A stretch of DNA of 64,000 bases from Candidatus Geothrix odensensis (GTDB lineage Bacteria; Acidobacteriota; Holophagae; Holophagales; Holophagaceae): contig JADKCH010000015.1 of NCBI GenBank assembly GCA_016714685.1, forward strand, positions 1 to 64,000. The letters run 5' to 3'. How positions within the stretch are numbered: position 1 is the stretch's first letter; each line of letters starts with the position of its first letter. Both the position numbers and the translations under genes were made by a program. Below are positions 16,612 to 25,482 of the stretch, one piece after another. The notes under the pieces are model-generated. The model was not told the DNA's origin. It made no database searches and worked only from the letters and a program-made list of their open reading frames with translations.

Positions 16612-17524
16612 TTATAGGTCTTCGACGCGGATCATATCTGAAAATAATGACAGTCGGTTGCGAACTTCGTCCTGGGTGATCTGCTCAAGGCGTTCGGTGG
16701 AGAACTGTTCCACGGTGAAACTGGCCATCACGGACCCGACCAGGGCGGCGTGCTTGAGGGCGGTCACGTCAAGGCGCTCGATCCAGGCGAGGTACCCCAG
16801 GAAGCCGCCGGCGAAGGTGTCGCCCGCGCCGGTGGGATCGAAGACATTCTCCAGGGGGTAGGCTGGCGCCGCGAAGATGCCGGTGGGCGTGAACAGGGCC
16901 ACTCCGTATTCACCCCTTTTGACGACGAGGATCCTGGGGCCCATGGCCTGGATCTTCCGGTAGGCCTTGATGAGGCTGTGCTCCTGGGTCAGCTCCCGCA
17001 CCTCGGCGTCGTTCACGAGGAGGATGTCCACCTCCTTGAGCACCGCCTCGAGGGCCGGCCGGGCCCCCCGGATCCAGTAGTTCATGGTGTCCAGCGCGAT
17101 CCAACTTGGGGCGCGTGCTCATCTGGCGGACCACGTCCAGCTGGAGCACGGGATCGATGTTGCCCAGGAAGAGGTACTTGGATTCCCGGTAGCTGGGCGG
17201 GAGGTCGGGCCGGAAATGGGCAAAGACGTTCAGGTCGGTGGCCAGCGTCTTGGCCTCATTGAGGTCGTAGCCGTAGGCTCCCTTCCAGTGGAAGCTGAGC
17301 CCCTTCACACGGCTGAGCCCCGCGAGGTCGATGGGACGCCGGTCGAAGACGCGCATCTGGTCGGGCCCGAAGTCCTCGCCGACTACGGCCACGATCCGCA
17401 CCGGGTGGAACCGGCTCGCGCTCAAGGAGAAGTAGGTCGCCGACCCGCCCAGGGCGTGCTCGCGCTTCCCGAAGGGCGTTTCCAGGTCATCGAAGGCCAC
17501 GCTTCCAACCACCAGCAGACTCAT
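16612..17524 (-). pseudogene. PfkB family sugar/nucleoside kinase, single-base frameshift
   Basis: Two frames together make one ribokinase-family protein. The first (from ATG 17524, with 'ggagctttgac' upstream) carries 'LLVVGSVAFDDLETPFG...ALGGSATYFSLSA' and reads to 'STRPKLD' before losing homology. The second resumes with 'LDTMNYWIRG', 'LLVNDAEVRELT', 'LVVKRGEYG' and the catalytic 'DPTGAGDTFAGGFLGY', ending at 16612. Removing one base near 17100-17102 restores 'PKL(I/V)ALDTMNYWI', as expected for the family. All catalytic motifs are intact, so this may be an assembly error rather than true decay. It is 20 bases downstream of the Smr-like gene and probably in its operon. Confidence 0.85.
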
Positions 17525-17544
17525 GTCAAAGCTCCATGCGAAGT

Positions 17545-18288
17545 TCAGGTCTGGGCCTGCGGGGGTCCGAGGTAGAGGAGCCATGCCTGGGTGCCACCCA
17601 TGGGAACCGGGGCCTGGGCATAACGAGCAACCATGGGGGCCTCCCCCGAGGACAGCAACTCTAGGAGCCCCTCGTGGAGGGCCGGATCCGGGCCCAGGGT
17701 GACCTGGAGGCTCCGCCAGCCGAGGACGAGGCCGTCACCCAGGCGGTCCTTGAGTCGTTCCATGGCATCGGAGACGGAGTGCCCCCGGAGATCCAGCGAA
17801 CCATCCACCTCGAGGGCCATGCCTGCCGCCAATTGGAAACGCAGAGGCGTGGCAGGCGGCGGGGGTGGCTCTGGGGTGGTTGAGACGGGCTCGAAATTCA
17901 CCGCCTCGAGGATGGCCGGGGAGGGGGGGGGCGCCAGGGGTTCGGGGTCCACGGGCGACTGGGCACGGGCCGGGGCCGGAGGGGGGGCCAACCGGTTTTT
18001 CTCGAGCGGTTTGAGCCCCTTCAGGTCCCTGAGGGCCTCCTGGAATGTCTCGGGGACTGGGGGCTGGGCGGTCGCAGGAGCAGGGACGCGCTCCGCGGCC
18101 GGCGAGCCCGCCGGACGGGAAGCCGTGGGCTTCAGCCCCATGGCGGATAGAAAGACCGCATCCTCGTCATCCAGGGCGGCCGGGCCCAGGGGCTTGGGGG
18201 TCGCCTTCGGCAGGGCCTTCGGAGGCGTTACGGGAGCCTCCGGACCAAGTTGCTGCTTCAGTTTCGCCAGATCCTGCTTCCAGGCCAT
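17545..18288 (-). CDS. Pro/Ala-rich protein with C-terminal Smr-like domain
   Basis: A 247-residue protein. Residues ~20-150 are a Pro/Ala-rich, probably disordered linker. The C-terminal ~80 residues read as a diverged Smr domain: 'LDLRGHSVSDAMERLKDRLGDG' (in part) in place of the usual 'LDLHGxxxxEA', and an acidic/hydrophobic end. Smr domains bind or cut nucleic acids; the change of DLHG to DLRG and loss of the usual 'HGxG' motif make nuclease activity doubtful. ATG 18288 begins 'MAWKQDLAKLKQQLG', typical of small Smr proteins with an N-terminal helix. It is upstream of the kinase gene on the same strand. Confidence 0.65.
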   Translation of the reverse strand: MAWKQDLAKLKQQLGPEAPVTPPKALPKATPKPLGPAALDDEDAVFLSAMGLKPTASRPAGSPAAERVPAPATAQPPVPETFQEALRDLKGLKPLEKNRLAPPPAPARAQSPVDPEPLAPPPSPAILEAVNFEPVSTTPEPPPPPATPLRFQLAAGMALEVDGSLDLRGHSVSDAMERLKDRLGDGLVLGWRSLQVTLGPDPALHEGLLELLSSGEAPMVARYAQAPVPMGGTQAWLLYLGPPQAQT

Positions 18289-18494
18289 GAACCATCCTCG
18301 TCCTGATCAGAGTAGGCCATCCAGCGCCCCGCCCAAAGCCCGCCGTTGCAATCCCGCACCGACCCGAGGCAAAACGCCGCGAGGTACGGCGCGGCTCAAC
18401 CCTGACTCCCCCGCGGACATCCAAGCATTGACGCCCAACAGCGTAACCTGGCACATCCTTCGCTCGTATCCTTCCCGTCCCTCTTGGAGGCCCC

Positions 18495-19166
18495 ATGCGC
18501 CGTGCCGCATCCCTGCTCGTGCTCCCCCTGATCCTGGTATCGGGATCCGCCCTGAAGGCCCAGAGCCCGCATGTCGGGTTCAGCCTCAACCTGGTGTTCC
18601 CCACCGGAGACTTCGGGAGCACGACCTATCCCTCCTACTTCAGTTCCAGCGCTGGGCGGATCATTCCCGCGCAGAAGGAGACCTACGACCTGGGCGTCGG
18701 TGGCAGCTTCACCCTGAGTTTTCCCGTGGACCGCAACCTGGCCATCCGCCTGAACATGAGCGGTTCCTCCGAGAATGGCCACAACCGGGCTCCGGGGGAG
18801 ACCACGATCAACCTCCGGCATTCCCAGTTCAATCTGGGGGGCGACTTGCAGATCTTTCCGCAGGGCACGGCCTTCCGCCACCGCGGCCTGTACTTCGTGG
18901 CCGGGCTTTCAGCTGATTTCGAGCAGTTCGACCGGAGTTTCGGTGACCTGAATTCCGACTACTACTACAACAACTACAACGTCGACACGACCCGCAAGAG
19001 CCGCCTGGGTGGTTCCCTGGGCATCGGCCACAGCTTTGGCTACGATGCCGGACTGCGGTTCACCATGGAGGCGACCTTCCACAAGACCCTCACCAACCAC
19101 GATGTGGATGCCGGCGATCCCCCCAGCACCGATTTCGTGAAGCTCGGCTTCGGCTTCGTGTTCTGA
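18495..19166 (+). CDS. outer-membrane beta-barrel protein
   Basis: A 223-residue exported protein. It has a signal peptide ('LLVLPLILVSGSALKAQ'), then alternating hydrophobic/polar strands, and it ends in 'FVKLGFGFVF', the C-terminal Phe signature recognised by the BAM complex. I infer an eight-strand barrel of the OmpA/OmpX-like size class; the specific family is not recognised. ATG 18495 has 'cttggagg' at good spacing. It is divergent from the Smr-like gene (206-base spacer) and ends in its own terminator. Confidence 0.78.
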   Translation: MRRAASLLVLPLILVSGSALKAQSPHVGFSLNLVFPTGDFGSTTYPSYFSSSAGRIIPAQKETYDLGVGGSFTLSFPVDRNLAIRLNMSGSSENGHNRAPGETTINLRHSQFNLGGDLQIFPQGTAFRHRGLYFVAGLSADFEQFDRSFGDLNSDYYYNNYNVDTTRKSRLGGSLGIGHSFGYDAGLRFTMEATFHKTLTNHDVDAGDPPSTDFVKLGFGFVF

Positions 19167-19182
19167 TCGGAGCACACCAATT

Positions 19183-19208
19183 GAAAACGGCCCCGCGGGG
19201 CCGTTTTC
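19183..19208. terminator. rho-independent terminator between convergent genes
   Basis: GAAAACGGCCCC paired with GGGGCCGTTTTC around GC, followed by a T-rich end on both strands. It lies 17 bases after the barrel gene stop and 15 bases beyond the coiled-coil gene stop on the other strand, so it can serve both. Confidence 0.92.
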
Positions 19209-19223
19209 GTTTGAGGAGGAAGA

Positions 19224-20078
19224 TCAGCCCTTCTTGGCGGCGGGCTTCTTCTTTTTCGGCTTCACGGGTGCGGGCTCCTCCTCCTTGCCGAGGAGTCCAT
19301 TCACGAGCCGGGCGACATCCTTGTTGGCGGGATCGAGCTTCTGGAGCCGCCGGGCGTAGGTGAGGCGCTCCTGCCGGGGACGGGCATCGTCGCTCTTCAC
19401 CTGCTCCAGCTTGCCGGCCACGAAGGGGGCCACTCCCCCCGCCTCAGCCATCTCGGCCTTTTCGGCCGCCAGGAAAGCCTGCCAATCCGCGGCGGTCCTG
19501 GTCGTGGTCTCCTTGGCCTGGCGAAGCCTGGCGACGATCCCCTCGATGTCCTTCAAGGCCCGCTCGCTGTGGCTGAGGGCAGCCTGCTGCTCGTCCATGA
19601 AGATCTTCAGCTGCTGCCGGAGCTTCATCTGCTCCTGAGACAGCCCTGGCGCCTCCTCGAGTTCCTTGAGGCGGGGGGCCTGCTTGGCCATGGCGTTGCG
19701 GCATTCCGTCAGCTTGAGCTCATGCTCCATGCGGGTCTTGGCCAGGAAGGGCTCAGCGGTGGCGAGGTTCTCCTCGGCAGCCGACTGGGCCTTCTGGAAA
19801 TGGGTGACCGCGTCCTCCCAGCTGCCCTCGGAGAGGCAGGCCCGGGCGGCCAGACCCCGCAGGGCGACCAGGGCATGCATGTCGTTGTAGTCGGATGGAT
19901 TGACCGTGAGCCCCTCCCGGCCTAGCAGGGCCTCGACGCCCTTCCTCACGGCGGCCGCCTCGCCCCGTTCCAGCTGGACTTCCCAGGGACCCCGAACCTC
20001 CTTGAAGCGGTCGGTGAGGCTCTGGGCGCCCAGGCTGGTGGCCATGGCGCAGGCAAGGAAAAATCCGAAGCGGGTCAT
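19224..20078 (-). CDS. exported coiled-coil protein
   Basis: A 284-residue protein with a short signal peptide ('FFLACAMATSLGAQ'), then long helical, Glu/Lys/Gln/Ala-rich sequence that should form coiled coils (about residues 95-215). It ends in a Lys/Pro/Ala-rich tail ('PKKKKPAAKKG'). No family is recognised. The mature start 'SLTDRFKEV' and the Lys-rich end resemble the next gene upstream (20112-21115), 'NVDLAQRFNSE...KKGSSKKK', so the pair may be old paralogs or partners. Likely periplasmic. Confidence 0.7.
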   Translation of the reverse strand: MTRFGFFLACAMATSLGAQSLTDRFKEVRGPWEVQLERGEAAAVRKGVEALLGREGLTVNPSDYNDMHALVALRGLAARACLSEGSWEDAVTHFQKAQSAAEENLATAEPFLAKTRMEHELKLTECRNAMAKQAPRLKELEEAPGLSQEQMKLRQQLKIFMDEQQAALSHSERALKDIEGIVARLRQAKETTTRTAADWQAFLAAEKAEMAEAGGVAPFVAGKLEQVKSDDARPRQERLTYARRLQKLDPANKDVARLVNGLLGKEEEPAPVKPKKKKPAAKKG

Positions 20079-20111
20079 GGTCGCTCCCCAAATGGCACAG
20101 GCCGGGATGGC

Positions 20112-21115
20112 CTACTTCTTCTTCGAACTACCCTTCTTCGCGGGCTTGGCTTCCTTCACGAAGGCTTCCTTGCCGGCTTTCAGGTTGTCGAGGGCCTTCT
20201 GGGCGCCGGCGTTGCCGGGATCCAGGACCAGCATCCGATTCAGGAAGGCGGCCTGGTTCTGAGGGGTGCCAAGCTTCGTGATGTTCTCCGGCGTGCGCAG
20301 GACGGCATCGACCCAGTTCTTCTTTCCGACGATCTTCACCTTCTGCATCACCTGTTTGGTGTTGAAGGCCGTGATCTCGTCGTTCTGATCGATCACCGCC
20401 TGCTTGGCCTTGGCCACGGCCTCGTCGGCGGCCTTGATCATGCCCTCGACTTCCTTGCGGTTCTCGCCCAGGGTCTTGGTGACCTTGGGTGCGTTCGTCA
20501 GGTTCTGCTTGTGGATGGGCAGGGCGGCGGCGATCTGGGCCAGTTCCTGGTCATCGAGCTGGACCTGCGCGCCCCTCGCGTTGAATTCCTCTACCTCCTT
20601 CTTGGAGAGCTTCTTCTTGCTGGCCTTGATTTCCTCGAGCTCGGCCTTGAAGGCGGCGATCTTGGCCTCAAGTTCCTGCTTGCGCGGTTCATTCTTGGCC
20701 ACGAAATCACTGGATTCCTGGGTCACCTTCTTCCACTGGGCGGCGATGGGGGCCTGGGCCTTCTCAAGGTCTCCGAGGATGGCGCGGGCAGCCTGGGCCC
20801 GCTTTTCCTGGATCTCCAAGGCCTTCTCCCACTGGCCTGCCTCGGAGGCGACATTGGCATTGAGGCGGTACAGATACATCAGGCCCTGGGCATTGTTCAG
20901 GCTCTGACCCATGGCCTTGGGACTGGACACGTCGAAGGCGGGCCGTTCGGCGGGGATCAAGCCCTGGACCTTGATCAGGGCCTCCTGGGTCTTCAGCTCC
21001 TTCAGCATCTGGTTGATGCCGGGAAGCTCGGAATTGAAGCGTTGGGCGAGATCCACATTGGGGCCTGGGCGACCAGAACCACTGCGGGAAGGAGCAGGAA
21101 GGGCATCGGGCGCAT
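20112..21115 (-). pseudogene. exported coiled-coil protein, single-base frameshift in signal peptide region
   Basis: The long frame (20112-21056) begins abruptly at 'VDLAQRFNSELPG' without signal peptide or ribosome binding site. Just upstream, in another frame, ATG 21115 with 'ggagtgccc' encodes a perfect signal peptide (MRPMPFLLLPAVVLVAQAP). One extra C in the CCCC run at 21060-21063 (minus strand) would join them as 'AQAPNVDLAQRF'. The mature protein is helical, with a strong coiled coil around residues 110-190 and a Lys-rich tail. Without the fix the signal-peptide frame stops after ~37 codons. It lies 33 bases upstream of its similar neighbour; function unknown. Confidence 0.72.
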
Positions 21116-21194
21116 GGGCACTCCAGGAAAGTCCAGGTTCCAGGGTAGCGAAAAGCGCGCCGCGGGGTGCTCTTCCTCGCCAACTTGTGATCGG

Positions 21195-23123
21195 TCAGAC
21201 TTCAGTCCGCTTCTCCTCGAGGGTCAGCCACTCGAGCTCCAGCATCACCAGCCCAGCCTGGATCGACTCACGGTCCAGCAGGGCCTGGTGGCCGGGGCTG
21301 TCGGGGCGCAGGAAGGCTGTGGGATCGGCCAAGGTGTCATCCAGGGAGGCCAGCCGAGCGTGGAGATCCTGGAGTGTCAGCTCGACCTCGGCGAGACGAC
21401 GCTGCTCCTTCTGGGACAGGCCCGGCTTCTTCGGTTTGGCCCCGTCGACTCGCGTGACGGGACGGGACAGCTCGGTCTTCGCCGGCACCTGGGCCGCGGC
21501 CCGCGCCTCACGCAGGCTGCGCACGGTCGTGGGAGGGCCTTCATAGAGCTCCCAGCGGGGAGAGCCCTCGGCGTTCCAGGCCAAGGTGTGGGTGGCCACC
21601 TGGTCCAGGAAGAAGCGGTCGTGGCTTACCAGGACGAGGGTCCCGCCGTAGCCGATGAGGGCTTCCTCCAGGTTCTGGAGGGTCGGGATGTCCAGGTCGT
21701 TGGTGGGCTCGTCCAGCACCAGCAGATCGGTCGGGTTCAGCATGGCCTTGGCCAGCAGGAGCCGGTTGCGCTCGCCGCCGCTGAGGCTGGAGGCGGGACG
21801 CGCCTGCTGGTCCACGGGAAAGCCGAAGCGCGTGAGGTAGACGTGAGCCAGCACGGTGCCGTTGCCGGTCTCCACGATGGCGGCGCGGTCCGCGAGGTTG
21901 TCGAGGATGCTGCGGTTGCCATCCAGCTCGCCGCGCCCCTGGGAGATGGCCGTGACCGCGAATTTAGGGTGGCGGACCACTTCCCCGGCGGTCGGGGTTA
22001 GCTCGCCCAGCAGCACCTTCAGGAGCGTGGACTTGCCACACCCGTTCGGACCGAGCAGGGCGATGCGCATGCCCCGCTGGAGGCCGAGGTCCAGGCCGCC
22101 GAGCAGCTCCGCACCACCGGGGTAGGCGAACCCGAGCCCTTCGGCGCGGATCAGGGCGTCGCTGCGGTTGTCCCCCTTCGCGAAGGTCAGGCCCTGCCGG
22201 ATGTCCACCCGGGTCCGGTCTTCCACGGTGCCCTTGAGATCCAGCACTTCCTGGATGCGGAGCTTCGATTTGCGGGTCCGGGCCTTGGCGCCGCGGCGCA
22301 GCCAGGCCATTTCGCGTCGCAGGCGGTTCTGCATGTGCTCGGTGAGCCGGGACTCGCGGAACTCGCGGTCGGACTTCTCCAGCAGGTAGTCGCTGTAGCC
22401 GCCTTCGTAGCTGCGCAGCGCGCCGTCCTCCAGCTCCAGCATGCGCGTCGCCACGGCATCCAGCAGGTGGCGGTCGTGGGTGATGAGGAGCAGGGCGCCC
22501 TCGTAGGCCTGCAGCCAGGCCTCGAGCCGCTCCACCTGCTCGGGGTCGAGGTGGTTCGTGGGCTCGTCCAGGACGAGGATGTCCGGCTCCTTGAGCCAGG
22601 CCTGGGCCAGGGCCACGCGCTTGCGCCAGCCTCCGGACAGGGACTCCACCTCCGCGTCCAGATCCGTCAGGCCCCAGACCGTGGCCGCGGCCTTCAGCCT
22701 CGGCGTCAGGTCCCAACCCCAGTGGTGGAGGAGGTGCTCGATGGTTTGCAGTTCGTCAAAAAACCGGGCCTCGGCCGCGGCTACGGATCCATGGAGCCGG
22801 TCGTGGATCTCCTGGTGCCTGGCCAGCAGGGCGGCGTGGTCGGCCAGAGCCGCCTCCAATGCCTGCCGGACGCTGGCCCCGGGCGCGAAGTGGGGCTCCT
22901 GGCTGAGGCGGGCTACACGCAGTCCCTGCGTGATGACCACCTCGCCAGAGTCGGCGACCTCATCTCCGGTCAGCAGCCTGAACAGCGTGCTCTTGCCGGC
23001 GCCATTGCGGCCGATGAGTCCGACCTTCTCGCCCTGGAAGAGACCGAAACTCAATCCGTCGAGAATGGCTGTCGCGCCATATCGTTTCGTGACATTGATC
23101 AAACTCAGGGCGATGGACGGCAA
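21195..23123 (-). CDS. uup: ABC-F family ATPase (Uup-like)
   Basis: A 642-residue soluble protein with two ABC ATPase domains. The first has Walker A 'GRNGAGKST', signature 'LSGGWRKR' and Walker B 'ILVLDEPTNHLD'; the second has 'GPNGCGKST', 'LSGGERNR' and 'LLVLDEPTNDLD'. The inter-domain linker ('FRESRLTEHMQNRLRREMAWLRRGAKARTRK', in part) and the C-terminal coiled region ('LSQKEQRRLAEVELTLQDL') match Uup. ABC-F proteins act on the ribosome and have no membrane domain; Uup mutants in E. coli show raised transposon excision. ATG 23123 is divergent from the MarR gene by 72 bases. Confidence 0.93.
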   Translation of the reverse strand: MPSIALSLINVTKRYGATAILDGLSFGLFQGEKVGLIGRNGAGKSTLFRLLTGDEVADSGEVVITQGLRVARLSQEPHFAPGASVRQALEAALADHAALLARHQEIHDRLHGSVAAAEARFFDELQTIEHLLHHWGWDLTPRLKAAATVWGLTDLDAEVESLSGGWRKRVALAQAWLKEPDILVLDEPTNHLDPEQVERLEAWLQAYEGALLLITHDRHLLDAVATRMLELEDGALRSYEGGYSDYLLEKSDREFRESRLTEHMQNRLRREMAWLRRGAKARTRKSKLRIQEVLDLKGTVEDRTRVDIRQGLTFAKGDNRSDALIRAEGLGFAYPGGAELLGGLDLGLQRGMRIALLGPNGCGKSTLLKVLLGELTPTAGEVVRHPKFAVTAISQGRGELDGNRSILDNLADRAAIVETGNGTVLAHVYLTRFGFPVDQQARPASSLSGGERNRLLLAKAMLNPTDLLVLDEPTNDLDIPTLQNLEEALIGYGGTLVLVSHDRFFLDQVATHTLAWNAEGSPRWELYEGPPTTVRSLREARAAAQVPAKTELSRPVTRVDGAKPKKPGLSQKEQRRLAEVELTLQDLHARLASLDDTLADPTAFLRPDSPGHQALLDRESIQAGLVMLELEWLTLEEKRTEV

Positions 23124-23195
23124 GAAAGGCTCCTCGGACCTTCCAGAATCCCATGGATGGGTTGATCCTTGCCCCCAAAGTATTGCGAGGTGCCC

Positions 23196-23699
23196 ATGTC
23201 CCTACAGGAAGAACTCCAGATGTCCAAGCTCCCCGCCCCGGGGGTGCAGCTCATGCTCCAGCTGATGCTGACCCGCGAGGCCGTGGTCCGGGTCCAGGAG
23301 CGGCTGTTCGAGGCCCATGGGCTGACGATCCAGCAGTACAACGTGCTCCGCATCGTGCGCGGCGGCCCCGTCAAGGGGCACCCGATCTACGAGATCGAGC
23401 GGCGCATGATCTACCGCTTCGCCAACGTCACGCGTCTGGTCGACCGCCTTGAGCTGCAGGGCCTGCTGAAGCGGGTGGCGGATCCCAAGGACCGCAGGGT
23501 GAGCCGCGTAGTCATCACGCCGAAGGGACGGCGCCTCATGGAACGGCTCGACGAACCGGTCCAGGAGATGGCCACCCGCCTCACCAGCTGCTGTGACGAG
23601 GCAGAATGCCTGAACATGGCCAACCGCCTGGAGCGACTCCGCGAACACTGCAGCCTGCAGGAGGGGGCTCAGGAGGAACTGGTGGGAGCCGCCAACTGA
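23196..23699 (+). CDS. MarR family transcriptional regulator
   Basis: A 167-residue winged-helix regulator. The region 'LTIQQYNVLRIVRGG' to 'VTRLVDRLELQGLLKRVADPKDRRVSRVVITPKGR' (in part) is the MarR DNA-binding core, with the wing in 'DPKDRR'. It contains Cys residues near the C-terminus ('SCCDEAEC'), which could allow redox sensing; that is inference. The ATG at 23196 with 'gcgagg' upstream is preferred to a TTG at 23169. It is divergent from uup, and its last 31 bases overlap the convergent transglutaminase gene. Confidence 0.9.
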   Translation: MSLQEELQMSKLPAPGVQLMLQLMLTREAVVRVQERLFEAHGLTIQQYNVLRIVRGGPVKGHPIYEIERRMIYRFANVTRLVDRLELQGLLKRVADPKDRRVSRVVITPKGRRLMERLDEPVQEMATRLTSCCDEAECLNMANRLERLREHCSLQEGAQEELVGAAN

Positions 23700-25429
23700 T
23701 CCAGCAGGTCATAGGCTTCGGATTCAGACACGCCGTCCAGTTGCAACCAGCGGCCTTCGCCGAGGTCCAGGTAAAGTAGGCGGCTCTCCGGGAGCCACCA
23801 TCCCTGTCGGTGGGAGCGGGCCCCGGCCATGCGAATGGCACCCTTCAGCTGGGCCTCGCCTGGGCGGATGACAGCCTGGACGCGCCAGGACCCTGCCGTG
23901 CCAGCCTGGTGCAGGCGGAGCTGGCCTCCCTCGCTCTTCCAGTGTCCTTTTGGGAGGCGGAGGTGAATGCCGCCTGGATCCGTGACCGCATCCCCTAGGA
24001 TGGCCGGGGACGGGCCCTGCTCGGGAATCCAGCGCACACCGGAGAGCGCGGTGGCGGCTACCTCCCAGCCGACGCTTCCCAGGTCCGCCAGATCCGTATC
24101 ACCCAGCTTGATGCGCAGGGCCGAGGCGGGTGCCTGGTCGAAGGTGGGATCGATGGGCACCCAACGATCCCGGAGGCGCACCTCAACCCAGAAATGCAGG
24201 CCGAGCAGTTCCCCCAGCCCAACCCAACCGGTGACGCCCCGGGCTGGCACCCCCAGCCGCCGGAGCAAGGCCACGGCCAGGACACCGTGCTCGGTGCAGT
24301 CCCCACGAGGCCGGTGGCAGACCTCCCGCGCGGAGGCGAACCCCACCGAGAAATCCTTGTCGGTGATCCACTCGAAGACGAAGGTGTTCACGCGGCGGGC
24401 CAGTTCCCAGCGGGTCAGGCCCGCCGGGGCCCCCAGGCGGCGCATCAGCCCATCGAAGGCCGGGTCCTGGAAGGGGACGAGGGGGCTGGAAGCCAGATAG
24501 CGGGCCTCGTCCGGGGCAGCCAGACCTTTGACGGGCATCTGGGCGGCTTCCTCCGCAGTGGGCGCAGGCGCCCGGCGCAGGCGCCAGCGTCCCCCGGATT
24601 GCCTGGACTGCTGGCCATCCTCCGGCAGGTCGGGGAGGGCCCCCTCGGCGCGCAGCGTCCACTCCGAAACCCAGGGTTGGAAGGGATGCGGCGGAAGCTT
24701 TTGGAGGGTCCGTTCGAAGACGCCTCCCGCGGCGGGTTGGGCCGAAACTGGCGGGGGCAGTTCGGAGCGCTGGGTGAGCATGTCCATGCCGCCCAGCTCG
24801 GTGCGATGCCGGACTTCGCCCGCCGCCGGGGAGATCCACAGCTCCACCGGCATGGCGATGGGGCCCTGGCTCTCCTGTCCGGTGAACCGCACGGTGTCGG
24901 GAAAGCCGGGCAGCGGGGCGGGGCCCTGGGGCTGCAGTTGGAGGGTGCTCCACTGCTGGGTCGGGAACGAGAAGGTGACGGCATGAATGGGGCGGACCAA
25001 CCGTGCCGCATCCCGCAGCCGGGCCTCCAGGTCCCCGGGCCACAGGATGGCCCCGGCGGGAACCTCCCGCTGGAGGGACTGCCCATTGGCCTGGTGGATG
25101 GCCAGCAGACCAGGGGTGAGCGGAGACCACTCCGCCCGCCCTTCGAAGGGCTCGGTGGAAAGTTGCAGGCGCCAGGAGAAGGCCAGGGCCCCACCCGTTT
25201 CCCTGCGGCTGGTCTGCAGGACCTCCTGGTGGATCTCCTGCCCCAATCGGGAAAGCGCGATCCACTGCCGCTCGCGCAGCTCCTCGACGGTTCCGTCCCG
25301 CCTCGCCGCGCGTGTGGCGCCCCCGACCTCCTGCCCGCCCATCCACTGGCGGAAGGTCCGGAGAGGGGCCTCCTGGCCCAGCAGGGACAGGCCAGAGAGG
25401 ACCAGCAGGCCAAGGAGGGATGTTCGCAT
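23669..25429 (-). CDS. exported transglutaminase-like domain protein
   Basis: A 586-residue protein with an N-terminal signal peptide ('LLGLLVLSGLSLLGQ'). The C-terminal half has a transglutaminase-like Cys-His-Asp core: the Cys in 'GDCTEHGVLAVALLRRLGVPA', the His in 'GLHFWVEV' and the Asp in 'WVPIDPTFDQ'. The N-terminal ~300 residues are beta-rich and unassigned. Such proteins are proteases or peptide ligases in the periplasm, but substrates are rarely known. The 3' end overlaps the MarR gene antisense. It is divergent from recO by 53 bases. Confidence 0.85.
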   Translation of the reverse strand: MRTSLLGLLVLSGLSLLGQEAPLRTFRQWMGGQEVGGATRAARRDGTVEELRERQWIALSRLGQEIHQEVLQTSRRETGGALAFSWRLQLSTEPFEGRAEWSPLTPGLLAIHQANGQSLQREVPAGAILWPGDLEARLRDAARLVRPIHAVTFSFPTQQWSTLQLQPQGPAPLPGFPDTVRFTGQESQGPIAMPVELWISPAAGEVRHRTELGGMDMLTQRSELPPPVSAQPAAGGVFERTLQKLPPHPFQPWVSEWTLRAEGALPDLPEDGQQSRQSGGRWRLRRAPAPTAEEAAQMPVKGLAAPDEARYLASSPLVPFQDPAFDGLMRRLGAPAGLTRWELARRVNTFVFEWITDKDFSVGFASAREVCHRPRGDCTEHGVLAVALLRRLGVPARGVTGWVGLGELLGLHFWVEVRLRDRWVPIDPTFDQAPASALRIKLGDTDLADLGSVGWEVAATALSGVRWIPEQGPSPAILGDAVTDPGGIHLRLPKGHWKSEGGQLRLHQAGTAGSWRVQAVIRPGEAQLKGAIRMAGARSHRQGWWLPESRLLYLDLGEGRWLQLDGVSESEAYDLLDQLAAPTSSS

Positions 25430-25482
25430 CCCCCCAGTCTATCGACCCGGCGGAAGCGTTGAATCCGGGGCAGACTGGAGGG

